Part shown: piece by piece, positions 36,415 to 45,189 of the stretch
Layout: each line of letters begins with the position of its first letter
Position numbering within the stretch: the stretch's first letter is position 1
NCBI RefSeq assembly: GCF_017313765.1
Contig: NZ_JAFLNC010000004.1
Coordinates: forward strand, 397,844-461,843
Direction of reading: 5' to 3'
Origin: Sneathiella sedimenti
Lineage (GTDB): Bacteria; Pseudomonadota; Alphaproteobacteria; Sneathiellales; Sneathiellaceae
DNA: 64,000 nucleotides
The notes under the pieces: model-generated
What the model was told of the DNA's origin: nothing
Database searches by the model: none
Seen by the model: only the letters and a program-made list of their open reading frames with translations
Made by a program: the position numbers and the translations under genes

Positions 36415-37720
36415 CATGGCAATTGTAGCAATTTGTACGGTAGTACTTCTTTTTCTGACTTTGGGAACGGGCCTGTGGATTGGTCTGTCACTAGTGACAA
36501 CCGGCGCGGTTCTCATGGAAGTTTTTCGGAGCATTCCGACCGCAAAATTATTGTCTCAGCAGATCTTCAATGTTGTGTCGACGCCGGAATTAGTCGCCCT
36601 TCCACTCTTCATTCTGATGGGCGAGATACTTTTTCATACACGCCTGGCGGAAAATTTGTTCTCTGGATTGCGTGTTTGGATTAACCGACTTCCTGGTCAA
36701 TTGCTCCATGTAAATGTTTTGGCATGTACGGTTTTCGCCGCTGTTTCGGGTTCATCTGCGGCGACCACGGCGACTGTTGGTCGCATTACATTGGATGAAT
36801 TGGACAAGCGTGGTTATGACGGAAATGTATCCGTTGGATCGCTTGCAGGCGCAGGAACATTAGGTTTCCTGATCCCTCCTAGTCTTATCATGATTGTATA
36901 TGGTGTTATCGCGGAAGAGTCTGTTCTGAAGCTCTTTGCTGCAGGGATTCTACCCGGATTGATGATTGCCGGACTATTCATGCTCTATATTGCCGGAGTG
37001 TCACTGGTTCGGCCGAAAGTAACGCCTAAGTCGGACGAAAAGTTTACGTTTTCGCAAAAGCTTAGAGGTGTTCGGGAGTTTGGGCCGGTGACTTCACTCA
37101 TCGTATTCGTACTTGGTTCAATGTACGGTGGGTTTGCAACACCAACAGAAGGGGCTGCATTTGGTGTTCTTGGGGCGGTCATAATCGGAGTCTGTCAGCG
37201 AACACTGACAATATCAAACTTCGGAAAAGCCATTTTGTCTGCGACCAGAACCTCCAGTATGGTTTTTCTTATACTTGTTGGCGCAGTTTTCTTTTCTGTA
37301 AGTCTTGGATTTCTTGGATTACCCAAGTTTATCGCAGTGCAAATTGCCGGCCTGGAATTGTCGGCATTTCAGTTAATTGTTGCATTGGTCTTGTTCTACG
37401 CATTGCTGGGTACTTTTCTGGATGGCATTTCAAGTCTTTTGATGACCTTGCCCATTACACTGCCGCTTGTTCTACAGGCTGGGTATGACAAAATCTGGTT
37501 TGGTGTCTTCATAATCGTAACAATTGAGATGGCTCAAATTACACCGCCACTGGGTTTCAATCTCTTTATTCTGAAAGATATGACAAAGCGGACGATTGGG
37601 CAGATCGCCATGTCAGCCTTGCCATTTTTCTTGATACTTTGTTTGGCCTGCTTGCTGTTAGCGGCATTTCCAAGTATCGCGACCTTTTTGCCGTCGATAA
37701 TCACAACAGATGTCAAATAA
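36407..37720 (+). CDS. dctM: TRAP transporter large permease (DctM)
   Basis: This 437-residue, highly hydrophobic protein has the DctM/DedA-like signatures AVSGSSAATTATVGRITLDE, GTLGFLIPPSLIMIVYGVIA and ITPPLGFNLFILKDM. It is the sodium-coupled transport core paired with the preceding DctQ. ATG 36407 overlaps dctQ; ATG 36416 is an alternative three codons later. Confidence 0.93.
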   Translation: MGSMAIVAICTVVLLFLTLGTGLWIGLSLVTTGAVLMEVFRSIPTAKLLSQQIFNVVSTPELVALPLFILMGEILFHTRLAENLFSGLRVWINRLPGQLLHVNVLACTVFAAVSGSSAATTATVGRITLDELDKRGYDGNVSVGSLAGAGTLGFLIPPSLIMIVYGVIAEESVLKLFAAGILPGLMIAGLFMLYIAGVSLVRPKVTPKSDEKFTFSQKLRGVREFGPVTSLIVFVLGSMYGGFATPTEGAAFGVLGAVIIGVCQRTLTISNFGKAILSATRTSSMVFLILVGAVFFSVSLGFLGLPKFIAVQIAGLELSAFQLIVALVLFYALLGTFLDGISSLLMTLPITLPLVLQAGYDKIWFGVFIIVTIEMAQITPPLGFNLFILKDMTKRTIGQIAMSALPFFLILCLACLLLAAFPSIATFLPSIITTDVK

Positions 37721-37743
37721 AGAAAACTACTAAGGAAAAGACT

Positions 37744-38163
37744 ATGAGCTATTCATCTAAAAAGAGCCCGAATTCAGAGAAAATCCTGATTTCTTCAGGG
37801 TCTCCGTTTGAGGAAATGACAGGATACTCGCGTGCTGTTGCGTTTGGTGAAGAAATCCATGTTTCGGGCACAACTGGATATGATTACTCAAATATGACCA
37901 TATCTGAAGACACCGGAGAACAAGCGGACCAATGCTTCAAAAACATCAAGAAAGCTTTGGAAATGGCAGATTTTGAGATTGAGGATATTGTTTGCCTGCG
38001 CACTTACTTTCCTAATCGTTCAGATTGGGCGGCCATCGCAGAGGTGATCTCAAAATGGTGCAACTCTGCCCGCCCGACCAGCACAGCTGTTGTCTGCGGC
38101 CTGGTGGATGAAGAAATGAAAGTTGAGATTGAGGCTTACGCTCGGCGGACTTCCGCAAGGTAA
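37744..38163 (+). CDS. ridA: RidA-family enamine/imine deaminase
   Basis: This 139-residue YjgF/RidA protein has the trimer-cleft patterns YSRAVAFGEEIHVSGTTGYD, ADQCFKNIKKALEMADFEIE and LVDEEMKVEIEAYARR. RidA hydrolyses 2-aminoacrylate and related enamines released by PLP-dependent C-S or C-O lyases. A cystathionine beta-lyase-like gene lies in the same series, so it plausibly clears that enzyme's by-product or deaminates a pathway intermediate. I chose ATG 37744 with AAGGAAAAG upstream; a longer frame lies inside dctM. Confidence 0.87.
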   Translation: MSYSSKKSPNSEKILISSGSPFEEMTGYSRAVAFGEEIHVSGTTGYDYSNMTISEDTGEQADQCFKNIKKALEMADFEIEDIVCLRTYFPNRSDWAAIAEVISKWCNSARPTSTAVVCGLVDEEMKVEIEAYARRTSAR

Positions 38164-38206
38164 ATCAGTTTTTCTCTGACGAAAAATCAAAAAATTGGCG
38201 AGTGAA

Positions 38207-38626
38207 ATGATTTCAAAAAATAGACCGATAGCGGACTGTACAATCAATTGGGTTTACACCGATGATCTTGATGGCACCAAGGCGTTCTATACCGAAAAAA
38301 TTGGTTTGAAGGTCGCGTATCAGCAGGAAGGTACGTTCATTTTTCATCTTGGCAGAGATTGTCTTCTTGGGATCTGTAAAGTTCGGCCGGGAAGGTATGT
38401 CGAGCCTCGCGGAACGATGAATACCATTGTGACGAATGAAGTTGATGATTGGTATGAAAAGCTGATTGACGCGGGCGTAGAGATTGAATGTCCTCCGCAA
38501 CATAACGAAACTTTTGGAATCTATCATTTTTTTGCAAAAGATCCGAATGGCTATGTCATTGAATTTCAACGATTTACAGATCCTCGTTGGGCCGAAATGC
38601 GAAAGCAGATGAGTAACGAAGAATGA
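38207..38626 (+). CDS. VOC (glyoxalase/dioxygenase-fold) protein
   Basis: This 139-residue protein has a paired beta-alpha-beta-beta-beta fold pattern: TINWVYTDDLDGTKAFYTEK, then IGLKVAYQQEG, and a second half ending FFAKDPNGYVIEFQRF with a metal-ligand Glu. VOC proteins include glyoxalases, epimerases, dioxygenases and resistance proteins; no specific activity is visible. It overlaps the first deacetylase by 4 bp and so belongs to the same unit. ATG 38207 has a purine-rich leader. Confidence 0.82.
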   Translation: MISKNRPIADCTINWVYTDDLDGTKAFYTEKIGLKVAYQQEGTFIFHLGRDCLLGICKVRPGRYVEPRGTMNTIVTNEVDDWYEKLIDAGVEIECPPQHNETFGIYHFFAKDPNGYVIEFQRFTDPRWAEMRKQMSNEE

Positions 38627-39522
38627 CAGATAATTTCACACTTTTTAATTACAGCCCCTACAACCGGCGGCCGCAAATCCGTTGGCCGGATGACGCTCGC
38701 ATCGCACTCGTTGTGGTGCCCAATATTGAGTACTATGAATACAATCCGCCAGGTAATTCCCGCTATCAAGGATGGGAACGTCCTGCCCCGGACATCCTGT
38801 ACCTATCTCATCGGGACTATGGAAACAGGGTCGGGTTGCATCGCATGATGTCTGTGATGGAGCGATATGACGTTCGGGGCACGGTCTCGCTAAACGTGGC
38901 CTTATGTGATCACATTCCTGAAATTATCGAGGATTGTTGCAACCAGGGATGGGAGCTTTTTTCGCATGGAATATACAACACAAGATATATGTATGGCCTG
39001 ACCGAAGATCAGGAAAGAGAAGTAATTCGCGACTCGATCGCTTCTATCAAGAAACATAGTGGGCAGGGTATGGCAGGATGGTTATCTCCATCCATCACAC
39101 CGACAATTCATACAACTAGATATTTAGCAGAAGCCGGCGTGAAATATACATGTGATTTCTCCCATGATGATCGACCAATTGGAATTGAGTTTTCAGGTAG
39201 TCGGATTATTAGCATGCCGTATTCATATGAGATCAACGACTATTTTGCATTGAACTCATATCATTACACTCCTGAAGAATATCTGGATGTAATCAAGCGG
39301 CAGTTTGATCAATTATACGAAGAAGGTGAAGAATCCGGAACAGTTCTCTCGCTGCCCCTACATCCTTACATCATCGGACAACCTCATCGGATTGATATTC
39401 TCGATCAGGCGCTTGACTACATTACCGGGCATTCAGCTGTTTGGCGTGCAACAGGAAGAGAAGTCGCCGATCACTGCCTTGCGCATTTTGATGAATATTA
39501 TGGAGGCAATAATGGACGCTGA
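38623..39522 (+). CDS. Polysaccharide-deacetylase-fold hydrolase A (PuuE-like)
   Basis: This 299-residue protein belongs to the NodB/PuuE-like carbohydrate esterase 4 fold. Visible motifs are ARIALVVVPNIEYYEYNPP, DYGNRVGLHRMMSVMERYDV, ELFSHGIYNTRYM (His/Asn in place of the HSxxH zinc motif), GWLSPSITPT, and VLSLPLHPYIIGQPHRID near the C-terminus. PuuE-type relatives hydrolyse cyclic ureides such as allantoin and other C-N bonds rather than sugars. It is the first of two tandem paralogues. The second gene starts 11 bp before this one ends. Confidence 0.83.
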   Translation: MTDNFTLFNYSPYNRRPQIRWPDDARIALVVVPNIEYYEYNPPGNSRYQGWERPAPDILYLSHRDYGNRVGLHRMMSVMERYDVRGTVSLNVALCDHIPEIIEDCCNQGWELFSHGIYNTRYMYGLTEDQEREVIRDSIASIKKHSGQGMAGWLSPSITPTIHTTRYLAEAGVKYTCDFSHDDRPIGIEFSGSRIISMPYSYEINDYFALNSYHYTPEEYLDVIKRQFDQLYEEGEESGTVLSLPLHPYIIGQPHRIDILDQALDYITGHSAVWRATGREVADHCLAHFDEYYGGNNGR

Positions 39523-40438
39523 CTATCTCCAATATGAATATCGCAGAAAAGGCTATGATCATGGTCTCTTTAGTTTTTCCGATAGCTTCTCTCGCCCGCC
39601 TCTGTTGCTACCCGATGGGGCTAAAGTTGCGGTTGTGATACTGCCGGTTTTGCAACATTTTCCGGTTTCCGGGCAGGCCGGAGAGTATCCCAATTTATGG
39701 GATATAAGCCGGTATGATTACGGAGTGCGGGTAGGTATTTTCCGCATCCTTGAAACGCTGGGTAAGTTTGATTTTCCAGCTACCGTCGCATTCAATGCCT
39801 CTCTAGCAAAGCTCGAGCCCCTCGTTAATCAAATGCGCGATGCCGCCTGTGAGATCATTGGGCATGGAAGTAACATGAATGTCCTTTTCACAAACGACCT
39901 TGGGTATGAAGAAGAGAGCCGGGTCGTTGGTGAAAGCCTGCAAATTCTGGAGAGTACATTTGGAAGTAAAGTTACGGGCTGGCTATCTCCTCAATCGTCA
40001 GAATCAAATCATACTCCCCGCATACTTGCCTCACATGGGATCAAGTATCAATTTGATTGGTCGAATGATGACAGGCCCTATTGCTTTGATCTGGCAGATG
40101 AGAACCTGATCGCGATGCCCGGCAGTTACGAACTAAGCGACAAATGGGCGATGGAGCAGTTGAACTACACCTCTCCTCGTTGGGCGGATCAAGTGCTTCA
40201 ATATGTGAATGTTCTCTGCACAGAGGCCAGCGAACATGGCGCACGTGTCATGACATTACAGCTTCATCCATGGATAGCGGGGCAACCGCATCGAATTAGG
40301 TCTCTTGAGAAAATTTTTGAGCACCTTCAGGCGCGGGAGGATGTTTTGGTAGCAAAAGCAGAAACGATCATTGAGAGCCTTGAACCACAACTTAGGAAAG
40401 ATGGTTCTGGCGGGAATTCGGATGTAACGCCTCCATAG
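39512..40438 (+). CDS. Polysaccharide-deacetylase-fold hydrolase B, paralogue of A
   Basis: This 308-residue paralogue of the preceding gene has parallel motifs: DYGVRVGIFRILETLGKFDF, EIIGHGSNMNVLFTNDL, GWLSPQSSESNHTPRIL, FDWSNDDRPY and LQLHPWIAGQPHRIRSLEK. The HG-x-x-N motif matches copy A, so both probably bind metal in the same non-canonical way. The two may form a heteromer or act on successive bonds. I chose ATG 39512, with GGAGG upstream, over the longer frame from 39305, which lies inside copy A. A 146-bp gap follows, so a second promoter before 40585 is possible. Confidence 0.82.
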   Translation: MDADYLQYEYRRKGYDHGLFSFSDSFSRPPLLLPDGAKVAVVILPVLQHFPVSGQAGEYPNLWDISRYDYGVRVGIFRILETLGKFDFPATVAFNASLAKLEPLVNQMRDAACEIIGHGSNMNVLFTNDLGYEEESRVVGESLQILESTFGSKVTGWLSPQSSESNHTPRILASHGIKYQFDWSNDDRPYCFDLADENLIAMPGSYELSDKWAMEQLNYTSPRWADQVLQYVNVLCTEASEHGARVMTLQLHPWIAGQPHRIRSLEKIFEHLQAREDVLVAKAETIIESLEPQLRKDGSGGNSDVTPP

Positions 40439-40584
40439 ACGGGCTCAGGTTCAGAATTTCTCTGAGTTTATTCAATTGTCCACCGCGACATCGCCATAGT
40501 TGCAGCCAGTGGCCACAGAATTGCTTTGCCTAAAAGCCTTAAACGGGACGCAAACTTAAATCGCTGAAATGGAAGAAAATCAAA

Positions 40585-41190
40585 ATGACGGGAATTAAGC
40601 GTGAAACAGAAGTGGCGAGCCTAATATCGTTCGCGCACAGAATATTTGATGAAAAGGGTCTTAGCCGTGAGACTTTGAGTGAAATATTGGACAGATTAAC
40701 GGATCTGGCCGCACAAACAGACTTATGGAATTCGGAAGCCTATCCGCCGCCGAAGGAAGGCGAATTGCAGGTCCGATATCTGATTAGCCAAGATGAAGAT
40801 GCAACCTACGCCCTCTATCTTAACACGATGCGTCCTGGGAAGAAAATTCCACCACATGATCATACTACATGGGCATGCATAGCGGCAGTAGAAGGTGTTG
40901 AGACAAACACAATTTATACCCGTCTGGATGATGGCGAGGAACCGGGAAAAGCAACCATCGAAAGCATCGATGAAATAGAAGTCGGTCCTGGACAGGGAGT
41001 AGCACTTCTTCCGAACGACATCCATTCAGTAACCATCATGGGGAGCGAGCCCATTCGCCATTTGCATCTATATGGCAGGGCGTTGGAAACACTGACTGAG
41101 CGCACGGTTTTCGATATTGAAGCCGGAACCTGTCGGATAATGGATGTCGGCGTTAAAACACGTTCCGCGAATGCAAAGGACAAGTTATGA
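40585..41190 (+). CDS. Cysteine dioxygenase-like thiol dioxygenase (cupin)
   Basis: This 201-residue cupin has the thiol-dioxygenase metal motif PPHDHTTWACIAAVEGVETN (His91, His93) and a third His in the IRHLHLYGRALE strand. An N-terminal helical region with VRYLISQD precedes it. Such non-haem iron enzymes oxidise cysteine or 3-mercaptopropionate thiols to sulfinates. Which thiol is used cannot be decided from sequence. Its stop overlaps the rhodanese ATG (ATGA), so the two are coupled. GGAAG precedes the ATG. Confidence 0.83.
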   Translation: MTGIKRETEVASLISFAHRIFDEKGLSRETLSEILDRLTDLAAQTDLWNSEAYPPPKEGELQVRYLISQDEDATYALYLNTMRPGKKIPPHDHTTWACIAAVEGVETNTIYTRLDDGEEPGKATIESIDEIEVGPGQGVALLPNDIHSVTIMGSEPIRHLHLYGRALETLTERTVFDIEAGTCRIMDVGVKTRSANAKDKL

Positions 41191-42803
41191 GTACCTGTGT
41201 CACCACCAAATTAATTACTGCGGACGAACTTAAAGTACGCTTGACGGCCCGCGAAGAAATCGCCTTGCTGGATGTCCGAGAAGCCGGAGAATTCGGCGAA
41301 GGACATATGTTGTTTGCCTCCAATTGTCCTTATAGCAGGCTTGAACTTGATATCACGAAACTGGTCCCGAACCGGCATGCTTTTTGTGTGTTATGTGATG
41401 GAAATGACGGTGTGGCTGATCGGGCTGCCGTTCGACTGAATGCAATCGGATATGAGAATATAAATATTCTCGACCAAGGTATGACTGGATGGAAAGAAGC
41501 AGGCTTTAGTGTCTTTAAAGGAATTAATGTTCCAAGCAAAATACTTGGTGAACTGATCGAAAAAGCTGAGAGAACTCCTAGAATTACTCCCGATACATTG
41601 TCCAGCTGGCAGGAAGAAGGCAGGTCTGTGATGGTCATTGACGGCAGGCCTTTCTCAGAACATGCTAAATTTACATTGCCAGGATCCAGATGTATTCCAA
41701 ACGGCGAGTTTTTATACCGCAAGGATAGCCTCTTGAATGATCCCGAATTGACCATTGTCATTCACTGCGCAGGGCGGACACGCGGGCTGGTTGGGGTTCA
41801 AAGCCTGATAGATGCATCGATTGATAATCCGGTTTTTGCACTGGAGAATGGAACCCAGGGTTGGGCATTATCCGGGCGAGAACTGGCGCGAGGACAGGTC
41901 AGCGAACCCTTGCCGGAAGTTAATGCCGACATCATAAAACAAGGTGCAAGGACCGCAGAAAGATTGGCGGCTTCGCATGATATTCCCTTCATCGGAGCAG
42001 ATACAGCCAGGCAGTGGTTTCACGACAAGTCGAAAACAACATATTTGCTTGATGTACGAACAAGTGAAGAATTTGAAGCAAGGCATTTTCCCGGGTCAGT
42101 GCATGCCCCCGCAGTGCAAATTGTTCAAGCGACTGATGAATGGATTGGTGTTCGCAACAGTAGAGTTGTTCTGATTGATGATAATGGCCTTCGCGCAACT
42201 TCGGCAGCCTCACGGTTAAAAAGACTAGGTTATTCCGTTGCTGTGATGCGCACTGAATTTGAAGCATTGGGAGCATGGGACACTCCGGAAAAGTCTTTGC
42301 CTGAATTCTGCGAATTCCCCAACATGAAGGAAATTTCAGCAGCGCAACTAAAAGCGAATAAGGATCAATTCAGTATAATTGATGTGCGCCCCAGTTCTCA
42401 ATATCGGGAAAAGTGTATTCCGGGGTCGTCCTGGTCCATACGCCCGAAGTTAGATCAGTTGGACTTTGAGCGTGGAACAAATATTGTGTTGATCTCTGAC
42501 AATCCGTCAATTGCGAATTTGGCAGTTCTTGACCTACAGGAAGCGACTTCCGCCGATATGTATTTTCTGGCTGGAGGTATAGAGAGCTGGGAGGAGATAG
42601 GCGGTGAGCTTGAACTGGATTCCAATCGGCCATCAGTCGTAGAATCTATAGACTATTTGTATTTTGTTCATGATCGACATTACGGCAACATGGAGTCCGC
42701 CCGGCAATATATTGCCTGGGAGATCGGACTGATAGACCAACTTGATAATGATGAGAGGCAGCTCTTCCAAATATCTTTAGAAGAGGAAGTCACTCATGGA
42801 TAG
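41187..42803 (+). CDS. Four-domain rhodanese sulfurtransferase
   Basis: This 538-residue protein is made of four rhodanese domains (about 10-115, 150-245, 275-375 and 385-475) plus a tail of about 60 residues (YLYFVHDRHYGNMESARQYI). Active-site loops differ: domain 1 has VLCDGNDG (Cys70) and domain 2 has IHCAGRTRG, both with Cys. Domain 3 has LIDDNGLR and domain 4 has LISDNPSI, both without Cys. It probably passes sulfane sulfur between a C-S lyase and the thiol dioxygenase or sulfite. It overlaps metC-like by 8 bp and the dioxygenase by 4 bp. Confidence 0.87.
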   Translation: MSTCVTTKLITADELKVRLTAREEIALLDVREAGEFGEGHMLFASNCPYSRLELDITKLVPNRHAFCVLCDGNDGVADRAAVRLNAIGYENINILDQGMTGWKEAGFSVFKGINVPSKILGELIEKAERTPRITPDTLSSWQEEGRSVMVIDGRPFSEHAKFTLPGSRCIPNGEFLYRKDSLLNDPELTIVIHCAGRTRGLVGVQSLIDASIDNPVFALENGTQGWALSGRELARGQVSEPLPEVNADIIKQGARTAERLAASHDIPFIGADTARQWFHDKSKTTYLLDVRTSEEFEARHFPGSVHAPAVQIVQATDEWIGVRNSRVVLIDDNGLRATSAASRLKRLGYSVAVMRTEFEALGAWDTPEKSLPEFCEFPNMKEISAAQLKANKDQFSIIDVRPSSQYREKCIPGSSWSIRPKLDQLDFERGTNIVLISDNPSIANLAVLDLQEATSADMYFLAGGIESWEEIGGELELDSNRPSVVESIDYLYFVHDRHYGNMESARQYIAWEIGLIDQLDNDERQLFQISLEEEVTHG

Positions 42804-43968
42804 AATGACTCAACTGGTAAGGTCCGGGCGGGATTTGCCCACGGATAATCGGCCTGCAGCGATCAATCCGCCGGTTATCAAGGCATCGACAGTTCTCTAC
42901 TCCGACTTGGAGATGATGCAGCTAGTTCGTTCCCGCCGGGATAAAGGAGAGAGAATATTTTCATATGGCGCGCATGGCACCCCGACCACGCATTTTCTGG
43001 AGGACAGTCTCTGTGCCCTTGAAGCTGGTGATCGTGCGTTTGTTTTTCCAACCGGGCTCAGCGCCCTAGCGGCGGTCTTCTTGACTTACACCAAGCCGGG
43101 AGATCATGTTGCGGTGATTGACAATGCATATCCACCGGTTCGCAGATTATGCGATGAGTATTTTGCAAACCGGGGGGTGAAGGTGTCATACTTTGCGCCT
43201 AACCCAGAAAGTCTCTCCGAGGTTATTCGATCTGAGACTAGCCTTGTATTGGCAGAATCACCCGGATCAGGGACCTTTGAAATTGTGGACCTTCCAGCTT
43301 TGGCAAAGATAGCCCACGAACATGAGGCGATACTTGCAGTTGATAATACATGGTCAGCGGGAGTGTTCCTTCAGCCGTTGAAGCTTGGGGCTGATATTTC
43401 GGTGCAGGCCGCGACAAAGTATTTATGCGGAGCATCGGACATTATGATGGGAACCATAGTGTGCAAGGAAGCATGCGCAAAGCATTTATATGATGTAGTG
43501 ACATTACTGGGTATTATAACAAGCCCGGAAGATTGTTACGATACCTTGCGGGGGATGCGCAGCCTATACCCACGACTTAAACAGCATGAACAAACCGCGA
43601 TTGAGCTGGCGAAATGGCTAAATTGTCAGGATGCAGTAGCAATGGTTTTGCATCCGTCCTTGCCGGATCATCCTGGGCATGAAATTTGGAAACGTGATTT
43701 TTCGGGATCAAGCGGTTTATTCGCATTTGGTTTTTCTGATGAATATGTCGCGAAAACACCGGATTTTATTAATGAACTTAGGTTGTTCGGTATAGGATCA
43801 TCTTGGGGTGGTTTTGAAAGTCTTGCGTTGCCAGTATCGCCTGAATCAATACGAAGCTGCGGCTCCTGGGATGGTCCAAACACTTTGGTTAGAATACATG
43901 CGGGTCTTGAATCTCCCGGCGATTTGATTGCTGACCTTCAGCAAGCATTGGCCAAAATATCGCAATAA
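42796..43968 (+). CDS. Cystathionine beta-lyase-like PLP C-S lyase
   Basis: This 390-residue Cys/Met-metabolism PLP enzyme has RIFSYGAHGTPTTHFLEDSL, the PLP-ring region VFPTGLSALAAVF, the Asp in ILAVDNTWSAGVFLQPLKLG, the Schiff-base Lys in VQAATKYLCGASDIMMG and the C-terminal GPNTLVRIHAGLESPGDLIA. It should cleave a C-S bond of cystathionine, cysteine or a cysteine S-conjugate, releasing a thiol plus aminoacrylate (then pyruvate and ammonia). Its coupling to a rhodanese and a thiol dioxygenase favours a catabolic rather than methionine-biosynthetic role. Confidence 0.88.
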   Translation: MDRMTQLVRSGRDLPTDNRPAAINPPVIKASTVLYSDLEMMQLVRSRRDKGERIFSYGAHGTPTTHFLEDSLCALEAGDRAFVFPTGLSALAAVFLTYTKPGDHVAVIDNAYPPVRRLCDEYFANRGVKVSYFAPNPESLSEVIRSETSLVLAESPGSGTFEIVDLPALAKIAHEHEAILAVDNTWSAGVFLQPLKLGADISVQAATKYLCGASDIMMGTIVCKEACAKHLYDVVTLLGIITSPEDCYDTLRGMRSLYPRLKQHEQTAIELAKWLNCQDAVAMVLHPSLPDHPGHEIWKRDFSGSSGLFAFGFSDEYVAKTPDFINELRLFGIGSSWGGFESLALPVSPESIRSCGSWDGPNTLVRIHAGLESPGDLIADLQQALAKISQ

Positions 43969-44129
43969 GAATGATTGGATAGATTGCATAGATGTATTGC
44001 GACCGCCAATTCAAGTTGGCTATTCGCTGATCACCAATAAGCGAAATCCATAGAAATTTAATTAGAATTACCTTCGCCGAACTAGACATTACATCGGGCG
44101 AATTGGATGAACATGGAATGGAGAGTTAG

Positions 44130-45125
44130 ATGAAACCGGTAATTGATGTCATTTCTCTGGGTGGCACAATAGCAATGAAAGACAAGAGCGGATCGGCTGG
44201 AGTTGTGCCAACTTTATCAGCCGATGATCTTGTGCAAGCTGTTCCACAACTGGCAGAAATTGCTGCAATCCGAACACATTCACCTTGCAATGTGCCCAGC
44301 GCTCATCTGACCTTTGAAGATATTTTTAATGTAGCAAGTAAGATCAGAATGTTGGCGCAAGAGGGATCCGCTGGCTTTGTCATTACACAAGGAACTGACA
44401 CCATTGAAGAAACAGCTTATGCGCTGGACCTGTTGCTTAGGCTTGAAGTGCCTGTTGTCGTAACGGGAGCAATGCGGAACCCGACAAAGCAAGGAGCCGA
44501 CGGTCCGGCCAATATACTGGCTGCGGTCCAGGTGGCGGTAGAACCAGCTGCAAAATCTCTTGGTTCTCTTGTCGTGTTCAACGATGAGATACATTCAGCC
44601 CAGTTTGTCCGAAAAACGCATACAAGCAATCCATCAACATTTCGATCGGATCCGCTGGGGCCGATTGGTTGGCTGACTGAGGACGAAGTGAGAATACATT
44701 TAGAACCAAAAAGCCGACCGGTTCTCGGCTCTAGTGAATTTGATGATGACGTACGGGTTGCGATTATAAAGTTAGGGCTAGGTGACGATGGCAGATTGAT
44801 CGATGCCGCGGTTACCGCAAGTTATTCCGGGCTTGTCATTGAGGGATTAGGAGGAGGGCATGCATCTGTAAGCGCAGCCAATGCTTTGGAGCGTGCCTGC
44901 GCGAAAATACCGGTAGTCCTTGCATCACGTACAGGAGCGGGTGAAGTTCTGACTTCTACATATGGGTTTGTCGGATCAGAAATTGACCTTCTCTCAAAGG
45001 GGCTTGTCCCTGCAGGTCGCCTTGATGGATGTCGCGCGAGAGTATTGCTGACTTTGTTGCTTTGCTCAAAAGAAACAAGTGTTGAAAACATTGCCGATGC
45101 ATTTCTTTCCCATGGAACACAATAG
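44130..45125 (+). CDS. Asparaginase-family amidohydrolase
   Basis: This 331-residue protein has both asparaginase signatures: ISLGGTIAMKDKSG (first Thr) and FVITQGTDTIEETAYALDLL (second Thr-Asp pair). VVTGAMRNPTKQGADGPANI is present too. The family hydrolyses asparagine, glutamine or related omega-amides to acid and ammonia. No signal peptide is seen, so it is cytoplasmic. In this neighbourhood the natural amide could be an intermediate of the imported compound rather than asparagine. A 160-bp gap separates it from metC-like. Confidence 0.88.
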   Translation: MKPVIDVISLGGTIAMKDKSGSAGVVPTLSADDLVQAVPQLAEIAAIRTHSPCNVPSAHLTFEDIFNVASKIRMLAQEGSAGFVITQGTDTIEETAYALDLLLRLEVPVVVTGAMRNPTKQGADGPANILAAVQVAVEPAAKSLGSLVVFNDEIHSAQFVRKTHTSNPSTFRSDPLGPIGWLTEDEVRIHLEPKSRPVLGSSEFDDDVRVAIIKLGLGDDGRLIDAAVTASYSGLVIEGLGGGHASVSAANALERACAKIPVVLASRTGAGEVLTSTYGFVGSEIDLLSKGLVPAGRLDGCRARVLLTLLLCSKETSVENIADAFLSHGTQ

Positions 45126-45189
45126 ACTATTGATCCTATTAAACAGTCAAAGCCGCTTTTAGCTATCTTTTGCATTGGAGGGTTCCGGG

